A stretch of DNA of 64,000 nt from NCBI RefSeq assembly GCF_009792295.1, contig NZ_CP039934.1, forward strand, positions 62,001 through 126,000. The letters are read 5' to 3'. Positions 33,326 to 41,098 of the stretch are shown here, one piece after another. The stretch is from Myroides fluvii (GTDB taxonomy: Bacteria > Bacteroidota > Bacteroidia > Flavobacteriales > Flavobacteriaceae). The notes under the pieces are model-generated. The model was not told the DNA's origin. It saw only the letters and a list, made by a program, of their open reading frames with translations, and ran no database searches. Positions within the stretch are counted from its first letter, which is position 1, and every line of letters starts with the position of its first letter. Position numbers and translations under genes: made by a program.

Positions 33326-33348
33326 TCCCACTTCCCTTATATACATTG

Positions 33349-33377
33349 AGGCTATTACTTTTTGTAATAGCCTTTTT
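33349..33377 (+). terminator. Terminator after the beta-barrel gene
   Basis: GGCTATTAC/GTAATAGCC stem with a T-rich loop and T6 tail, 23 bases after the stop codon. Confidence 0.9.
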
Positions 33378-33451
33378 TGTTGTCTTATTTATTTCAGAAC
33401 AGCTTGTAAACAGTTTAAAAGTTCAAAGCTAGTTTTCCTTTAAATTTTTAT

Positions 33452-33459
33452 TATTTTTG
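33452..33459 (+). promoter_or_regulatory. -7 box of smpB
   Basis: TATTTTTG matches TAnnTTTG and ends only 4 bases before the ATG of smpB. The transcript would therefore begin at or very near the start codon, giving a leaderless mRNA. Confidence 0.45.
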
Positions 33460-33463
33460 TGCT

Positions 33464-33916
33464 ATGCAAAAGAACATCAACATTCTAAATAAAAGAGCTA
33501 AGTTCGAATTCGAAATCTTAGATAAATATACCGCTGGAATTGTACTTACGGGTACAGAAATTAAATCGTTGCGATTAGGTAAAGCTAGTATCGCAGAGAG
33601 TTTCTGTGAATTTCAGAATCTAGAGCTTTTTGTGATTAACTCACACATTGAAGAATATGCTAATAGTAGTCACTTCAACCATAAAGCCAAAACAGAACGC
33701 AAATTGTTGTTGAATAAAAAAGAATTGAAGAGCTTACACAAAAGTGTTCAGAACAAAGGGTTAACTATTATCCCTCTGCGTTTATTCATCAATGAAAAAG
33801 GATTGGCTAAAATAGATATCGCCTTGTGTAAAGGAAAGAAAAACTACGACAAACGAGAAACAATAAAAGATCGAGACAATAAAATAGCCTTAGATCGCTT
33901 AAAGAAAGCGCACTAA
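33464..33916 (+). CDS. smpB: SsrA-binding protein SmpB
   Basis: 150 residues. Partner of tmRNA in trans-translation, which rescues stalled ribosomes. The beginning NINILNKRAKFEFEILDKYTAGIVLTGTEIKSLRLGKASI is the family signature, followed by EYANSSHFNHKAKTERKLLLNK and the basic C-terminal tail KGKKNYDKRETIKDRDNKIALDRLKK, which enters the mRNA channel. Length is normal and nothing is missing. The ssrA gene itself is not in the window. A promoter-like TATTTTTG ends 4 bases before the ATG, suggesting a leaderless transcript. A terminator follows 20 bases after the stop. Confidence 0.97.
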   Translation: MQKNINILNKRAKFEFEILDKYTAGIVLTGTEIKSLRLGKASIAESFCEFQNLELFVINSHIEEYANSSHFNHKAKTERKLLLNKKELKSLHKSVQNKGLTIIPLRLFINEKGLAKIDIALCKGKKNYDKRETIKDRDNKIALDRLKKAH

Positions 33917-33935
33917 GGCTGTAATTTACTCCTAG

Positions 33936-33962
33936 AAGCATCCTCCTTGGATGCTTTTTTTA
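33936..33962 (+). terminator. Terminator after smpB
   Basis: AAGCATCC/GGATGCTT stem, loop TCCTT, T7 tail. Confidence 0.85.
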
Positions 33963-33992
33963 TAACTACAACCGAAAATTACAACTTAAAAA

Positions 33993-35258
33993 ATGAAAAA
34001 GAATCTACTATGCGCTCTAGCTGTTTTGCTAACTGCTGTGGCGATGGGACAAAACAGAGAATCAGACAACTACCCTAAAACTGGAGATGGAGAGCCTGTT
34101 GCACCGATGATGGCTCCTCATAGTCAAACCAATCAGTACTCCAACAATCAGATTGGCACGGAATATGACTTCGTGCTCAACGATCACTATCGCGAATATG
34201 AAAAAGTACCCTTGGATAAAAAGGCTATTATCCTTTATGATTATGACGGAACGTTAAAATCTTTCAACCTGGAAACAAAACAGGTCAATTGGACCTTTGC
34301 AGCGAGCGATTCTACTGTAACCTACGCGCGAAACAAAATGACGTTGGAAGAGGGTGTGTTATACGTTCCTTTTCACAATGGCGAATTATACGCTTTAAAT
34401 CACAAAACAGGCGAGAAATTTTGGGAGGTAAAAATTGGTTTGAAAAATGGTGCACTTAACAAAATGTTCATCAATCAAATTCCTGTAATTCACGACGATA
34501 AACTATACTTGGTTACCCAACACGAAAACAAAAATATCTATGCCTTAAATAAGAAAACAGGACGCCACATTTGGAACTATCAATTGGAATATCCCTACAA
34601 CCACATGCCTGTTTTGTATAGCAGTGGTAAACTATTTGTTCCGAATGCGCCTTATGTCTACAGTTTTGATGCAGAAACAGGACAGGCTTTATACATCCGC
34701 GGGTTTAAAACGGGCATGTATTCTAGAGCAGTAACGGATGGAAAGCGTGTTTTTATCGCTGATTTATCTAGAGATCTCTTTGCCTTAGACCCTGAAAAAC
34801 TAGATATCCTATGGGAAAAAGAACTATCCGAAGGATCCGTTGGACATAAGATGATTTATACAAACAAGCAATTATATATCGCTACTTCGCATAATTTCTA
34901 TGCATTGAACCCCGAAACGGGAGAAACAATCTGGCAAACGGAAGTGCCACGAAAAGAACACAGTGAATCTCGCTTTGAACTTAAACAATTGGAAGAGTTC
35001 AACAACAAGCTATATGCCTACAACAATAAGAGCACCTTCTTTGTTGTCAATCCCAAAAATGGAAAAATAGAAAAGGAAATCGACTTGCAGCATGATCCGA
35101 TTTCCAATATTCAAATACAAGATGAAAACACCGCTTTCTTCTATTGTGAAGTGGGGTTAATTAAACTCAACCTCAAAACGAGTAAAGAAGAATTAGTGTA
35201 TATCCGAGGATCTATCCAATCCGATCCGAGTGAAAATTATATTCTGTTGGTACGATAG
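33993..35258 (+). CDS. Exported PQQ-like beta-propeller protein
   Basis: 421 residues with a Sec signal peptide (about 1-19, LCALAVLLTAVAMGQ). From about residue 65 there are repeated blades of the PQQ/BamB type: LKSFNLETKQVNWTF, LYALNHKTGEKFWEV, IYALNKKTGRHIWNYQ, YSFDAETGQALY, FALDPEKLDILWEKE, FYALNPETGETIWQTE. Each contains the A-x-D/N-x-x-TG-x-x-x-W tryptophan-docking motif. No PQQ-dehydrogenase catalytic residues are seen, so a structural or binding role (BamB-like) is more likely than an enzyme. The stop codon is directly followed by a heptamer array at 35259. A second propeller-like gene is at the right edge of the window. Confidence 0.85.
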   Translation: MKKNLLCALAVLLTAVAMGQNRESDNYPKTGDGEPVAPMMAPHSQTNQYSNNQIGTEYDFVLNDHYREYEKVPLDKKAIILYDYDGTLKSFNLETKQVNWTFAASDSTVTYARNKMTLEEGVLYVPFHNGELYALNHKTGEKFWEVKIGLKNGALNKMFINQIPVIHDDKLYLVTQHENKNIYALNKKTGRHIWNYQLEYPYNHMPVLYSSGKLFVPNAPYVYSFDAETGQALYIRGFKTGMYSRAVTDGKRVFIADLSRDLFALDPEKLDILWEKELSEGSVGHKMIYTNKQLYIATSHNFYALNPETGETIWQTEVPRKEHSESRFELKQLEEFNNKLYAYNNKSTFFVVNPKNGKIEKEIDLQHDPISNIQIQDENTAFFYCEVGLIKLNLKTSKEELVYIRGSIQSDPSENYILLVR

Positions 35259-35293
35259 TTTGTTGATGGTTGATGGTTGATGGTTGTTTGTTG
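35259..35293. repeat. Heptanucleotide array, 5 units (TTTGTTG/ATGGTTG)
   Basis: Units are TTTGTTG, three ATGGTTG and TTTGTTG, starting at the base after the propeller gene's stop codon. In reverse complement these are CAACAAA and CAACCAT, matching the array at 44994-45140. Confidence 0.85.
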
Positions 35294-35313
35294 CAGAAAA
35301 CACTCATGATAAG

Positions 35314-35347
35314 CAAAACCAATCCTTTGTAGGGGTTGGTTTTTTTG
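35314..35347 (+). terminator. Terminator after the propeller gene
   Basis: AAAACCAATCC/GGGTTGGTTTT-type stem with T7 tail, located behind the heptamer array. Confidence 0.75.
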
Positions 35348-35431
35348 TGAGGTTTATCTCATTAGGTTAATATTTTATATTGGTATTCGATGAATCTACG
35401 CTTCGATTTTATTTTCGTATTCGATGAATAT

Positions 35432-35523
35432 ATCTCACCTATTTTATATTTGTTTTAGTGTTCGATGAATCTTCACTACGTTACGATTTTCACTACGTTA
35501 CGATTTTCACTACGTTACGATTT
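35432..35523. repeat. Dispersed repeat, fourth copy (partial)
   Basis: Identical to the copies near 30200 and 30400 from ATCTCACCTATTTTATATTT through GTTCGATGAATC, followed by three tandem copies of TTCACTACGTTACGATT instead of two. Just upstream (35383-35430) are degenerate pieces with TATTCGATGAAT. Confidence 0.85.
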
Positions 35524-35540
35524 GTACGTTGTAGAGCATT

Positions 35541-35569
35541 TACAACTTCACAAAGAGCAAACCTCACAA
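35541..35569 (+). repeat. Copy 2 of a 29-bp dispersed intergenic repeat
   Basis: Same sequence as 7034-7062 apart from two bases, followed here by further CTTCACC and CCTCACC pieces. Confidence 0.6.
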
Positions 35570-35588
35570 CTTCACCTAACAAACAGCC

Positions 35589-35786
35589 TCACCTAACACA
35601 AGAATCATTCTTACACCCAAAATTAAAAACGGCTTGAATCAACAGATAGGCTGCGGGGATTCCCAATACCCAAACGCGTGAATCGATTGTTTGAAAAAGC
35701 AACAAAAGAGCGAGTCCCAATCGAATATAGCGCATCGGTGTCCAGGGTTTAAAATACGTCGTGATTTTTTTCAGGTTCATGTTCAT
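35589..35786 (-). CDS. Small membrane protein (DUF2892-like)
   Basis: 65 residues with two hydrophobic helices (about 19-32 and 38-53: IRLGLALLLLFQTI and VWVLGIPAAYLLIQAVF) joined by a short turn, and a C-terminal C-x5-C (NFGCKNDSCVR). This matches the small DUF2892 proteins often found in Bacteroidota next to rhodanese or DsrE genes. Its function is unknown; the two cysteines suggest thiol or sulphur chemistry, which is inference. A divergent DsrE-family gene starts 120 bases away, supporting a common sulphur-related theme. Confidence 0.7.
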   Translation of the reverse strand: MNMNLKKITTYFKPWTPMRYIRLGLALLLLFQTIDSRVWVLGIPAAYLLIQAVFNFGCKNDSCVR

Positions 35787-35905
35787 TTACTTTAGATTAC
35801 CCTCAAAAATAGGGTTAATTATTTTTGTACTCGGTAACAATTGTTACTGTAGGTTTAACTTACAACACCTAGTTTTGCTTTACATTAATACTTAAATCGA
35901 TCATT

Positions 35906-36340
35906 ATGAAAAAAATGCTATGGGCATTTGCCGTGCTAGTAGGAACCACAACCTTGGTCAATGCGACAAACCTTACGCATGCTGTAAACGAATCTGTTTT
36001 ACAAACAACAACGGGAGATAAATATGCCATTTTAGTTCAATCAACTAAGAATTTACGCGCTTCTATTATGACGGCTTCAGAAATGAAGAAAGACAATCCA
36101 GCGGTTGCTTTTGAAATTGTCATCATGGGACAAATGGTACAAGAATTGAATGACAAAGAATTGCGCTCAACCTTAGACGCAGCAAACAAAGTTGGGATAA
36201 AATTAGTCGTATGTGAATTTGCTCTTCAGGTTTACGGTGTACAACTAAAAGATTTACCGCGCTATTTCATTGGTACGCCAAATGCACACAAGTATATGTT
36301 TCAATTAAAGGAAAAGAATTATAATACGCTTTCAATTTAA
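35906..36340 (+). CDS. Exported DsrE/DsrF-like protein
   Basis: 144 residues with a Sec signal peptide (about 1-20, LWAFAVLVGTTTLVNA). The mature part has the DsrE fold pattern: YAILVQSTKNLRASIMTASEMK, VAFEIVIMGQMVQELNDKELRSTLDAANKVGIKLVVCEFALQVYGVQLKDL, and the last strand YMFQLKEKNY. One cysteine lies at the position often used for sulphur transfer (VVCEFAL, about residue 108). Family members handle protein-bound sulphane sulphur in the cytoplasm or periplasm; a role here is inferred only. It is divergent from the DUF2892-like gene and followed by a terminator. Confidence 0.75.
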   Translation: MKKMLWAFAVLVGTTTLVNATNLTHAVNESVLQTTTGDKYAILVQSTKNLRASIMTASEMKKDNPAVAFEIVIMGQMVQELNDKELRSTLDAANKVGIKLVVCEFALQVYGVQLKDLPRYFIGTPNAHKYMFQLKEKNYNTLSI

Positions 36341-36376
36341 ATAAACAACAACTAAACAAGTCCCTTTTTTCCAAAC

Positions 36377-36402
36377 AAAAAGCATCCCTCGGGATGCTTT
36401 TT
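36377..36402. terminator. Terminator between convergent genes
   Basis: AAAAAGCATCCC/GGGATGCTTTTT with a 2-base loop; symmetrical, serves both the DsrE gene and pcm. Confidence 0.9.
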
Positions 36403-36416
36403 TACTGGTTTATATT

Positions 36417-37058
36417 TTAATTTTTATTTTCTAACATCGGTACAAATCGAAAATCGCCGTGTTCGTGTTTTTCGAATTGAGTTTCATTTAAGCGAATAAG
36501 CTCTATCATGGTTTGTTGTTCTTCTCCAACGGGAATAATCAGCCGTCCTCCTATCTTTAGTTGTCCCATCAATGCCTGGGGAATAAAAGGCGCACCTGCA
36601 GTTACAATAATCGAATCAAATGGGGCGTAATTAGGCAACCCTTTATAGCCATCTCCAAAGGTCAAGAGCTTGGCTCGAATACCTAATTTCGGCAATAGTA
36701 AAGACGTTTTCTTATACAATTCCAACTGGCGTTCAATGCTGTAAACACGCGCTCCCATGGCAACCAAAACAGCCGTTTGGTATCCACTACCCGTTCCAAT
36801 TTCCAATATTTTGTCTTCCGGTTTTACTTGCAGTAATTGCGATTGAAAAGCAACCGTATACGGATGTGATATCGTTTGTCCCGCTCCAATGGGGAAAGCC
36901 GTATTTTGATAGGCAAAATTTTCGAAACTCGAATCTATAAATAAATGTCTAGGAATACGTCTAATTGCTTGAAGTACGGCCTGATTTTCAATGCCTTTTT
37001 CCTTCAATGCTTCAACCAACTGATTGCGCAATCCCTGATGCTTCGTAGAATCCTTCAC
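36417..37058 (-). CDS. pcm: Protein-L-isoaspartate O-methyltransferase
   Basis: 213 residues. Uses S-adenosylmethionine to methylate L-isoaspartyl residues in aged proteins. Motifs: FAYQNTAFPIGAGQTISHPY (substrate/SAM loop), the SAM-binding KILEIGTGSGYQTAVL (about residue 80) and DSIIVTAGAPFIPQAL. The start is uncertain. A TTG codon at 37079 would add seven residues (MSKLLII); I prefer GTG at 37058, which gives the family-typical start VKDSTKHQGLRNQLVEAL. There is no ATG in a suitable place. The intergenic region to the divergent oxidoreductase gene is short. Confidence 0.9.
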   Translation of the reverse strand: MKDSTKHQGLRNQLVEALKEKGIENQAVLQAIRRIPRHLFIDSSFENFAYQNTAFPIGAGQTISHPYTVAFQSQLLQVKPEDKILEIGTGSGYQTAVLVAMGARVYSIERQLELYKKTSLLLPKLGIRAKLLTFGDGYKGLPNYAPFDSIIVTAGAPFIPQALMGQLKIGGRLIIPVGEEQQTMIELIRLNETQFEKHEHGDFRFVPMLENKN

Positions 37059-37186
37059 TATAATTAATAATTTAGACAAAAGTAACCAATATTTTCATAA
37101 AAAACACCTTTTAACCTGGAGACAAAGAAGTAATGTAAAAGATTTAAAGCCGAAATTTTACCCATTCCATAAATAAGTTTTATTTT

Positions 37187-37194
37187 TGTTCAAA
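37187..37194 (+). promoter_or_regulatory. -7 box upstream of the Gfo/Idh oxidoreductase gene
   Basis: TATTTTTG, matching TAnnTTTG, about 10 bases before the ATG at 37205. Confidence 0.4.
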
Positions 37195-37204
37195 ATAATT
37201 TTTT

Positions 37205-38170
37205 ATGCTTAAAATTGGCGTATTGGGAGCTGGGCATTTAGGAAAAATTCACTTGCGTTTGCTGAACCAATCAGAAAAATACGAATTAGTAGGTTTTTAT
37301 GACCCTTTTGCAGAAAATGCAAACAAAGTAGCACAAGAGTTTGGTTACACCAAATTTGATAGCATTGACGAATTGATTCAAGCAGTTGATGTCATCGATA
37401 TTGTGACTCCTACACTCTCCCATTTTGACTGTGCAAAAAAAGCCATTGAAGCGGGAAAACACGTTTTTTTAGAAAAACCCATTACTACTACCGTTGAAGA
37501 AGCAGAAGCGATTATCGACTTAGCTAAGCAATACAACGTATTGGGGCAAGTGGGACATGTGGAGCGTTTTAATCCAGCCTTCGTTGCGGTTCGTTCAAAA
37601 ATTGAAAACCCGATGTTTATTGAAACCCATCGTTTGGCGGAATTCAATCCTAGAGGTACCGATGTTCCTGTTGTTTTGGATTTAATGATTCACGATTTAG
37701 ACGCCATCCTAAGTGTGGTACATTCCCCTGTGAAGCACGTTAGTGCTAGTGGGGTATCTGTCTTAAGCGAATCACCAGACATCGCCAACGCGCGTATTGA
37801 ATTTGAAAACGGATGTGTTGCCAACGTTACAGCAAGTAGAATCTCGATGAAAAACATGCGCAAATCACGCTTTTTCCAACGCGATGCCTATATCTCTGTG
37901 GACTATTTAGAAAAAACTTGTGAGGTGGTAAAAATGAAAGACGCTCCTGAAACACCTGGAGATTTTGATCTTATTTTACAAAATGCCGAAGGATTGAACA
38001 AACAAATTTACTATGACAATCCAACAGTTTTACCAAATAATGCTATCTTAGATGAACTGGAAACGTTTCACGATGCCATTGTAAACAACACAAGACCAAT
38101 CGTAACGTTAGAAGATGGTACAAAAGCCTTGCGCTTGGCCTACCAAATCATTGATGCATTTAAAAACTAA
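37205..38170 (+). CDS. Gfo/Idh/MocA family oxidoreductase
   Basis: 321 residues. N-terminal Rossmann domain with GVLGAGHLGKIHLR (NAD(P) site) and the family segment HVFLEKPITTTVEEAEAI containing the EKP motif. The C-terminal domain has RLAEFNPRGTDVPVVLDLMIHDLDAILS, with the catalytic-type His in MIHD. Members oxidise or reduce sugars and cyclitols; the one here is related to UDP-sugar 3-dehydrogenases (WlbA-like) only by general pattern. It is the first gene of a co-directional series ending at 44965 and is 33 bases from the hydroxyacyl-CoA dehydrogenase gene. Confidence 0.85.
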   Translation: MLKIGVLGAGHLGKIHLRLLNQSEKYELVGFYDPFAENANKVAQEFGYTKFDSIDELIQAVDVIDIVTPTLSHFDCAKKAIEAGKHVFLEKPITTTVEEAEAIIDLAKQYNVLGQVGHVERFNPAFVAVRSKIENPMFIETHRLAEFNPRGTDVPVVLDLMIHDLDAILSVVHSPVKHVSASGVSVLSESPDIANARIEFENGCVANVTASRISMKNMRKSRFFQRDAYISVDYLEKTCEVVKMKDAPETPGDFDLILQNAEGLNKQIYYDNPTVLPNNAILDELETFHDAIVNNTRPIVTLEDGTKALRLAYQIIDAFKN

Positions 38171-38203
38171 AACAAACATTAACTCGTTAATATAAACTAT
38201 CTT

Positions 38204-39091
38204 ATGAAAAATATTGCTGTAATTGGCGCAGGAACAATGGGGAATGGAATTGCTCATACTTTCGCTCAAAAAGGCTTTAAAGTACTTTTAATCGATATCT
38301 CTGAACAAGCGATTGAAAGAGGGATGAATACGATTAGCAAAAATTTAGACCGAATGGTTGCGAAAGGTTCTATTACAGAAGCGGACAAAAAAGCAACCAT
38401 CGAAAATATTATTACGTATACCGAAATTAAGGACGGTGTTGTAAACGCTGACTTAGTTATCGAAGCAGCTACTGAAAATGTAAATTTAAAATTAAACATC
38501 TTCAGAGAATTAAGTGCTGTTTGTAGCGAGGACGTTATTTTAGCCTCAAACACATCTTCAATTTCTATTACGCAAATTGCTTCCGTAGTAAAAAATCCAG
38601 AACGCGTAATTGGCATGCACTTTATGAACCCAGTGCCCATCATGAAATTAGTGGAAATCATCAGAGGATACAATACAACAGATGAAGTAACGAAAGCCAT
38701 CATGGAATTGTCATTAAAATTGGATAAAGTTCCTACAGAAGTAAACGATTATCCTGGTTTCGTAGCAAACCGCATCTTAATGCCCATGATTAATGAAGCA
38801 ATTGAAACGCTATACAATGGTGTTGCTGGTGTTGAAGAAATTGACACGGTAATGAAATTGGGAATGGCTCATCCAATGGGTCCTTTACAATTGGCTGACT
38901 TCATCGGTTTAGATGTTTGTTTGTCTATCTTAAACGTGATGTATGACGGTTTCAAAAATCCTAAATATGCCCCATGTCCCTTATTGGTAAATATGGTAAT
39001 GGCTGGTAAATTAGGCGTAAAATCAGGCGAAGGATTTTACGATTATTCAGCAAGCAAAAAAGCAGAGAAAGTAGCAAAAATGTTTGCTTAA
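38204..39091 (+). CDS. 3-hydroxyacyl-CoA (3-hydroxybutyryl-CoA) dehydrogenase
   Basis: 295 residues. NAD-binding start IAVIGAGTMGNGIAHTFAQKGFKVLLID, then ADLVIEAATENVNLKLNIF and the catalytic His in GMHFMNPVPIMKLVEIIRG, with the Glu in the NEAIETLYNGVA segment. The C-terminal helical dimerisation part has the usual DYPGFVANRILMPMINEA and LGMAHPMGPLQLADFIGLD. It oxidises (S)-3-hydroxyacyl-CoA to 3-oxoacyl-CoA in beta-oxidation or butyrate metabolism. The single-domain length means it is the stand-alone HBD/PaaH type rather than the FadB fusion. It is followed by an inverted repeat that may be a terminator. Confidence 0.92.
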   Translation: MKNIAVIGAGTMGNGIAHTFAQKGFKVLLIDISEQAIERGMNTISKNLDRMVAKGSITEADKKATIENIITYTEIKDGVVNADLVIEAATENVNLKLNIFRELSAVCSEDVILASNTSSISITQIASVVKNPERVIGMHFMNPVPIMKLVEIIRGYNTTDEVTKAIMELSLKLDKVPTEVNDYPGFVANRILMPMINEAIETLYNGVAGVEEIDTVMKLGMAHPMGPLQLADFIGLDVCLSILNVMYDGFKNPKYAPCPLLVNMVMAGKLGVKSGEGFYDYSASKKAEKVAKMFA

Positions 39092-39123
39092 TTCAAAGAA
39101 AAACAAAACAAACAATCATACCA

Positions 39124-39157
39124 AGACAATCGATATCCATTGTCGATTGTCTTATTT
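39124..39157 (+). terminator. Terminator-like hairpin
   Basis: GACAATCGA/TCGATTGTC stem with a 9-base loop, followed by a T-rich stretch, between the dehydrogenase and DUF1015 genes. Confidence 0.65.
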
Positions 39158-39177
39158 TTGATACCCTATAGCAAAGA

Positions 39178-40395
39178 ATGGCAAAAATAATTCCTTTTCA
39201 GGGCATACGCCCTACACGAGATAAAGCTAATCTGGTCACTTGTCGATCTTTCGAAGATTACAATGCCGTGGAATTAGCCTATCTTTTAGATTACAATCCC
39301 TTTTCATTTCTACACGTTTTAAACCCCGCTTATGTCAACCCTCAAAAGGTTACCAGTGACAAGCGCTTTAAAATGGTAGCTGCTAAATTTAACGATTTTA
39401 AAAGGGAAGGAATCTTAACAAAGGAAGATAAACCCGTTTTGTACCTCTATCAAATAGAAACTAAAAGCTGGAAATTTACAGGTATTGTTGCAGGAACTTG
39501 TATCGAAGACTATGAAAATAACATTATCAAAAGACACGAAGACACGCTAGAATATCGCGTTAATCTCTTCAAAGAATACCTCTATCACAGTCGATTTAAT
39601 ACAGAACCGGTATTGATGATGTACCCCGATAGAGAAAACATTAATACTTGGATTGCCCAATACAAAGAAAATCGACCAATTTACGATTTTACAACAGTGA
39701 CCAAAGAGCGACATACCATTTGGAAAGTCGATGATCAAGCCTGTATTGATTGGATTTGTCAAGAATTTGACAACATTCCAGAAATGTACATTGCAGACGG
39801 ACACCATCGCTTTGCGTCAGCCGCTCTACTCAAAAGAGAAAATGGATTTGAACCGCATTCACACAGCAATACGGTTATGACCTTTTTAATTGCAGAGAAC
39901 AACATTAAAATTTACGAGTTTAATCGCATTATCCACGATTTAAACAACCATACAAAAGAGGAGTTTTTAGCTTTATTAAGTGAGAAATTCAACGTAAAAA
40001 ACAAGCAACAACAATTGTGGAAACCCTCCAAAAAGATGGAATTTGGCATGTACTTGGATGGGGATTTTTACTCCCTTAAACTCAAGGATAAAATAAAAAC
40101 AGACGATATTTTAATGCAACTGGATGCACAAATCTTATACGATGCTGTTTTAAACCCTATCTTAGGGTTAGATGATTTGAGAAATGATGCTCGAATTGAT
40201 TACGTTCCTGGGAATGAATCCATCGTAGCCATTAAAGAATTAGTGGATGATGGAGAATATGAGGTTGGTTTTATGTTATATCCAACCAATGTACAGGAGA
40301 TTAAATTAGTAGCGGACCATGATTTGATTATGCCGCCAAAGAGCACCTACATAGAACCTAAATTTATGAATGGCCTATTAACCTACGAAATTTAA
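39178..40395 (+). CDS. DUF1015 family protein
   Basis: 405 residues. Typical start IIPFQGIRPTRDKANLVTCRSFEDY and the central motif EMYIADGHHRFASAALLKR, with the conserved DGHHR, then the C-terminal IKELVDDGEYEVGFMLYPTNVQEIKLVADHDLIMPPKSTYIEPKF. This family occurs in many bacteria; its biochemical role is not established. In Bacteroidota it is often next to serine biosynthesis genes, which is not the case here. It starts the tightly packed set DUF1015-yggS-exonuclease-channel-miaA-thioesterase, with gaps of at most 12 bases. Confidence 0.9.
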   Translation: MAKIIPFQGIRPTRDKANLVTCRSFEDYNAVELAYLLDYNPFSFLHVLNPAYVNPQKVTSDKRFKMVAAKFNDFKREGILTKEDKPVLYLYQIETKSWKFTGIVAGTCIEDYENNIIKRHEDTLEYRVNLFKEYLYHSRFNTEPVLMMYPDRENINTWIAQYKENRPIYDFTTVTKERHTIWKVDDQACIDWICQEFDNIPEMYIADGHHRFASAALLKRENGFEPHSHSNTVMTFLIAENNIKIYEFNRIIHDLNNHTKEEFLALLSEKFNVKNKQQQLWKPSKKMEFGMYLDGDFYSLKLKDKIKTDDILMQLDAQILYDAVLNPILGLDDLRNDARIDYVPGNESIVAIKELVDDGEYEVGFMLYPTNVQEIKLVADHDLIMPPKSTYIEPKFMNGLLTYEI

Positions 40396-40404
40396 ATACA
40401 GAAT

Positions 40405-41091
40405 ATGATGTCAAGGATTGCTGAGAATCTAAAACGAATTAAAGCTGATTTACCGGAACAGGTTCAGCTAGTAGCTGTTTCTAAAACCAAGCCCAATACG
40501 GCTATTTTAGAAGCATATGAAGCAGGACAAAGAGTTTTCGGTGAGAATAAAATACAAGAAATGACGCACAAATATGACGCGCTACCGAAAGATATAGCCT
40601 GGCATATGATTGGACATGTACAACGCAACAAAGTGAAGGATATGGCGCCGTTCGTCGCTCTAATTCACGCGGTTGACAGCTTGCGCTTGTTGACGGAAAT
40701 TGATAAACAAGCCAAGCGCAATAACCGCGTTATTCCTTGTTTATTACAACTGTTTATTGCCGATGAAGAAACAAAGTTTGGCCTAAGTGAAGAAGAACTA
40801 TTCGAGCTTTTGGACAGTGCGGAATTCAAAGCCCTAAACAACATTAAGATCCAAGGTTTAATGGGAATGGCTACATTCACAGAAAATCAAGATCAAATTA
40901 AACAAGAATTTTCTACCTTACAACTTATTTTTGAAAAGGTACAAACCTATAATCACTTGCCTAATGTAGCTTGTGATACCTTATCCATGGGAATGAGTAA
41001 TGACTATCAAATTGCCATTGGATGCGGAAGTACAATGATTAGAATAGGAAGTACAATTTTTGGAGAACGCAATTACGAATTAAACAAATAG
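40405..41091 (+). CDS. YggS family pyridoxal-phosphate homeostasis protein
   Basis: 228 residues. The PLP-binding Lys is in LVAVSKTKPNTAILEAYEAGQRVFGENKIQEM (about residue 27), the substrate-side IAWHMIGHVQRNKVKDMAP follows, and the C-terminal part has TLSMGMSNDYQIAIGCGSTMIRIGSTIFG with the phosphate-binding serine. These proteins (PLPHP/YBL036C/ProSC) bind PLP and balance B6 and amino acid pools but have no proven catalytic reaction. It forms an operon with DUF1015 (10-base gap) and the exonuclease gene. A B6 theme appears in this window also with pdxY, although far away. Confidence 0.92.
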   Translation: MMSRIAENLKRIKADLPEQVQLVAVSKTKPNTAILEAYEAGQRVFGENKIQEMTHKYDALPKDIAWHMIGHVQRNKVKDMAPFVALIHAVDSLRLLTEIDKQAKRNNRVIPCLLQLFIADEETKFGLSEEELFELLDSAEFKALNNIKIQGLMGMATFTENQDQIKQEFSTLQLIFEKVQTYNHLPNVACDTLSMGMSNDYQIAIGCGSTMIRIGSTIFGERNYELNK

Positions 41092-41098
41092 TATAGTA

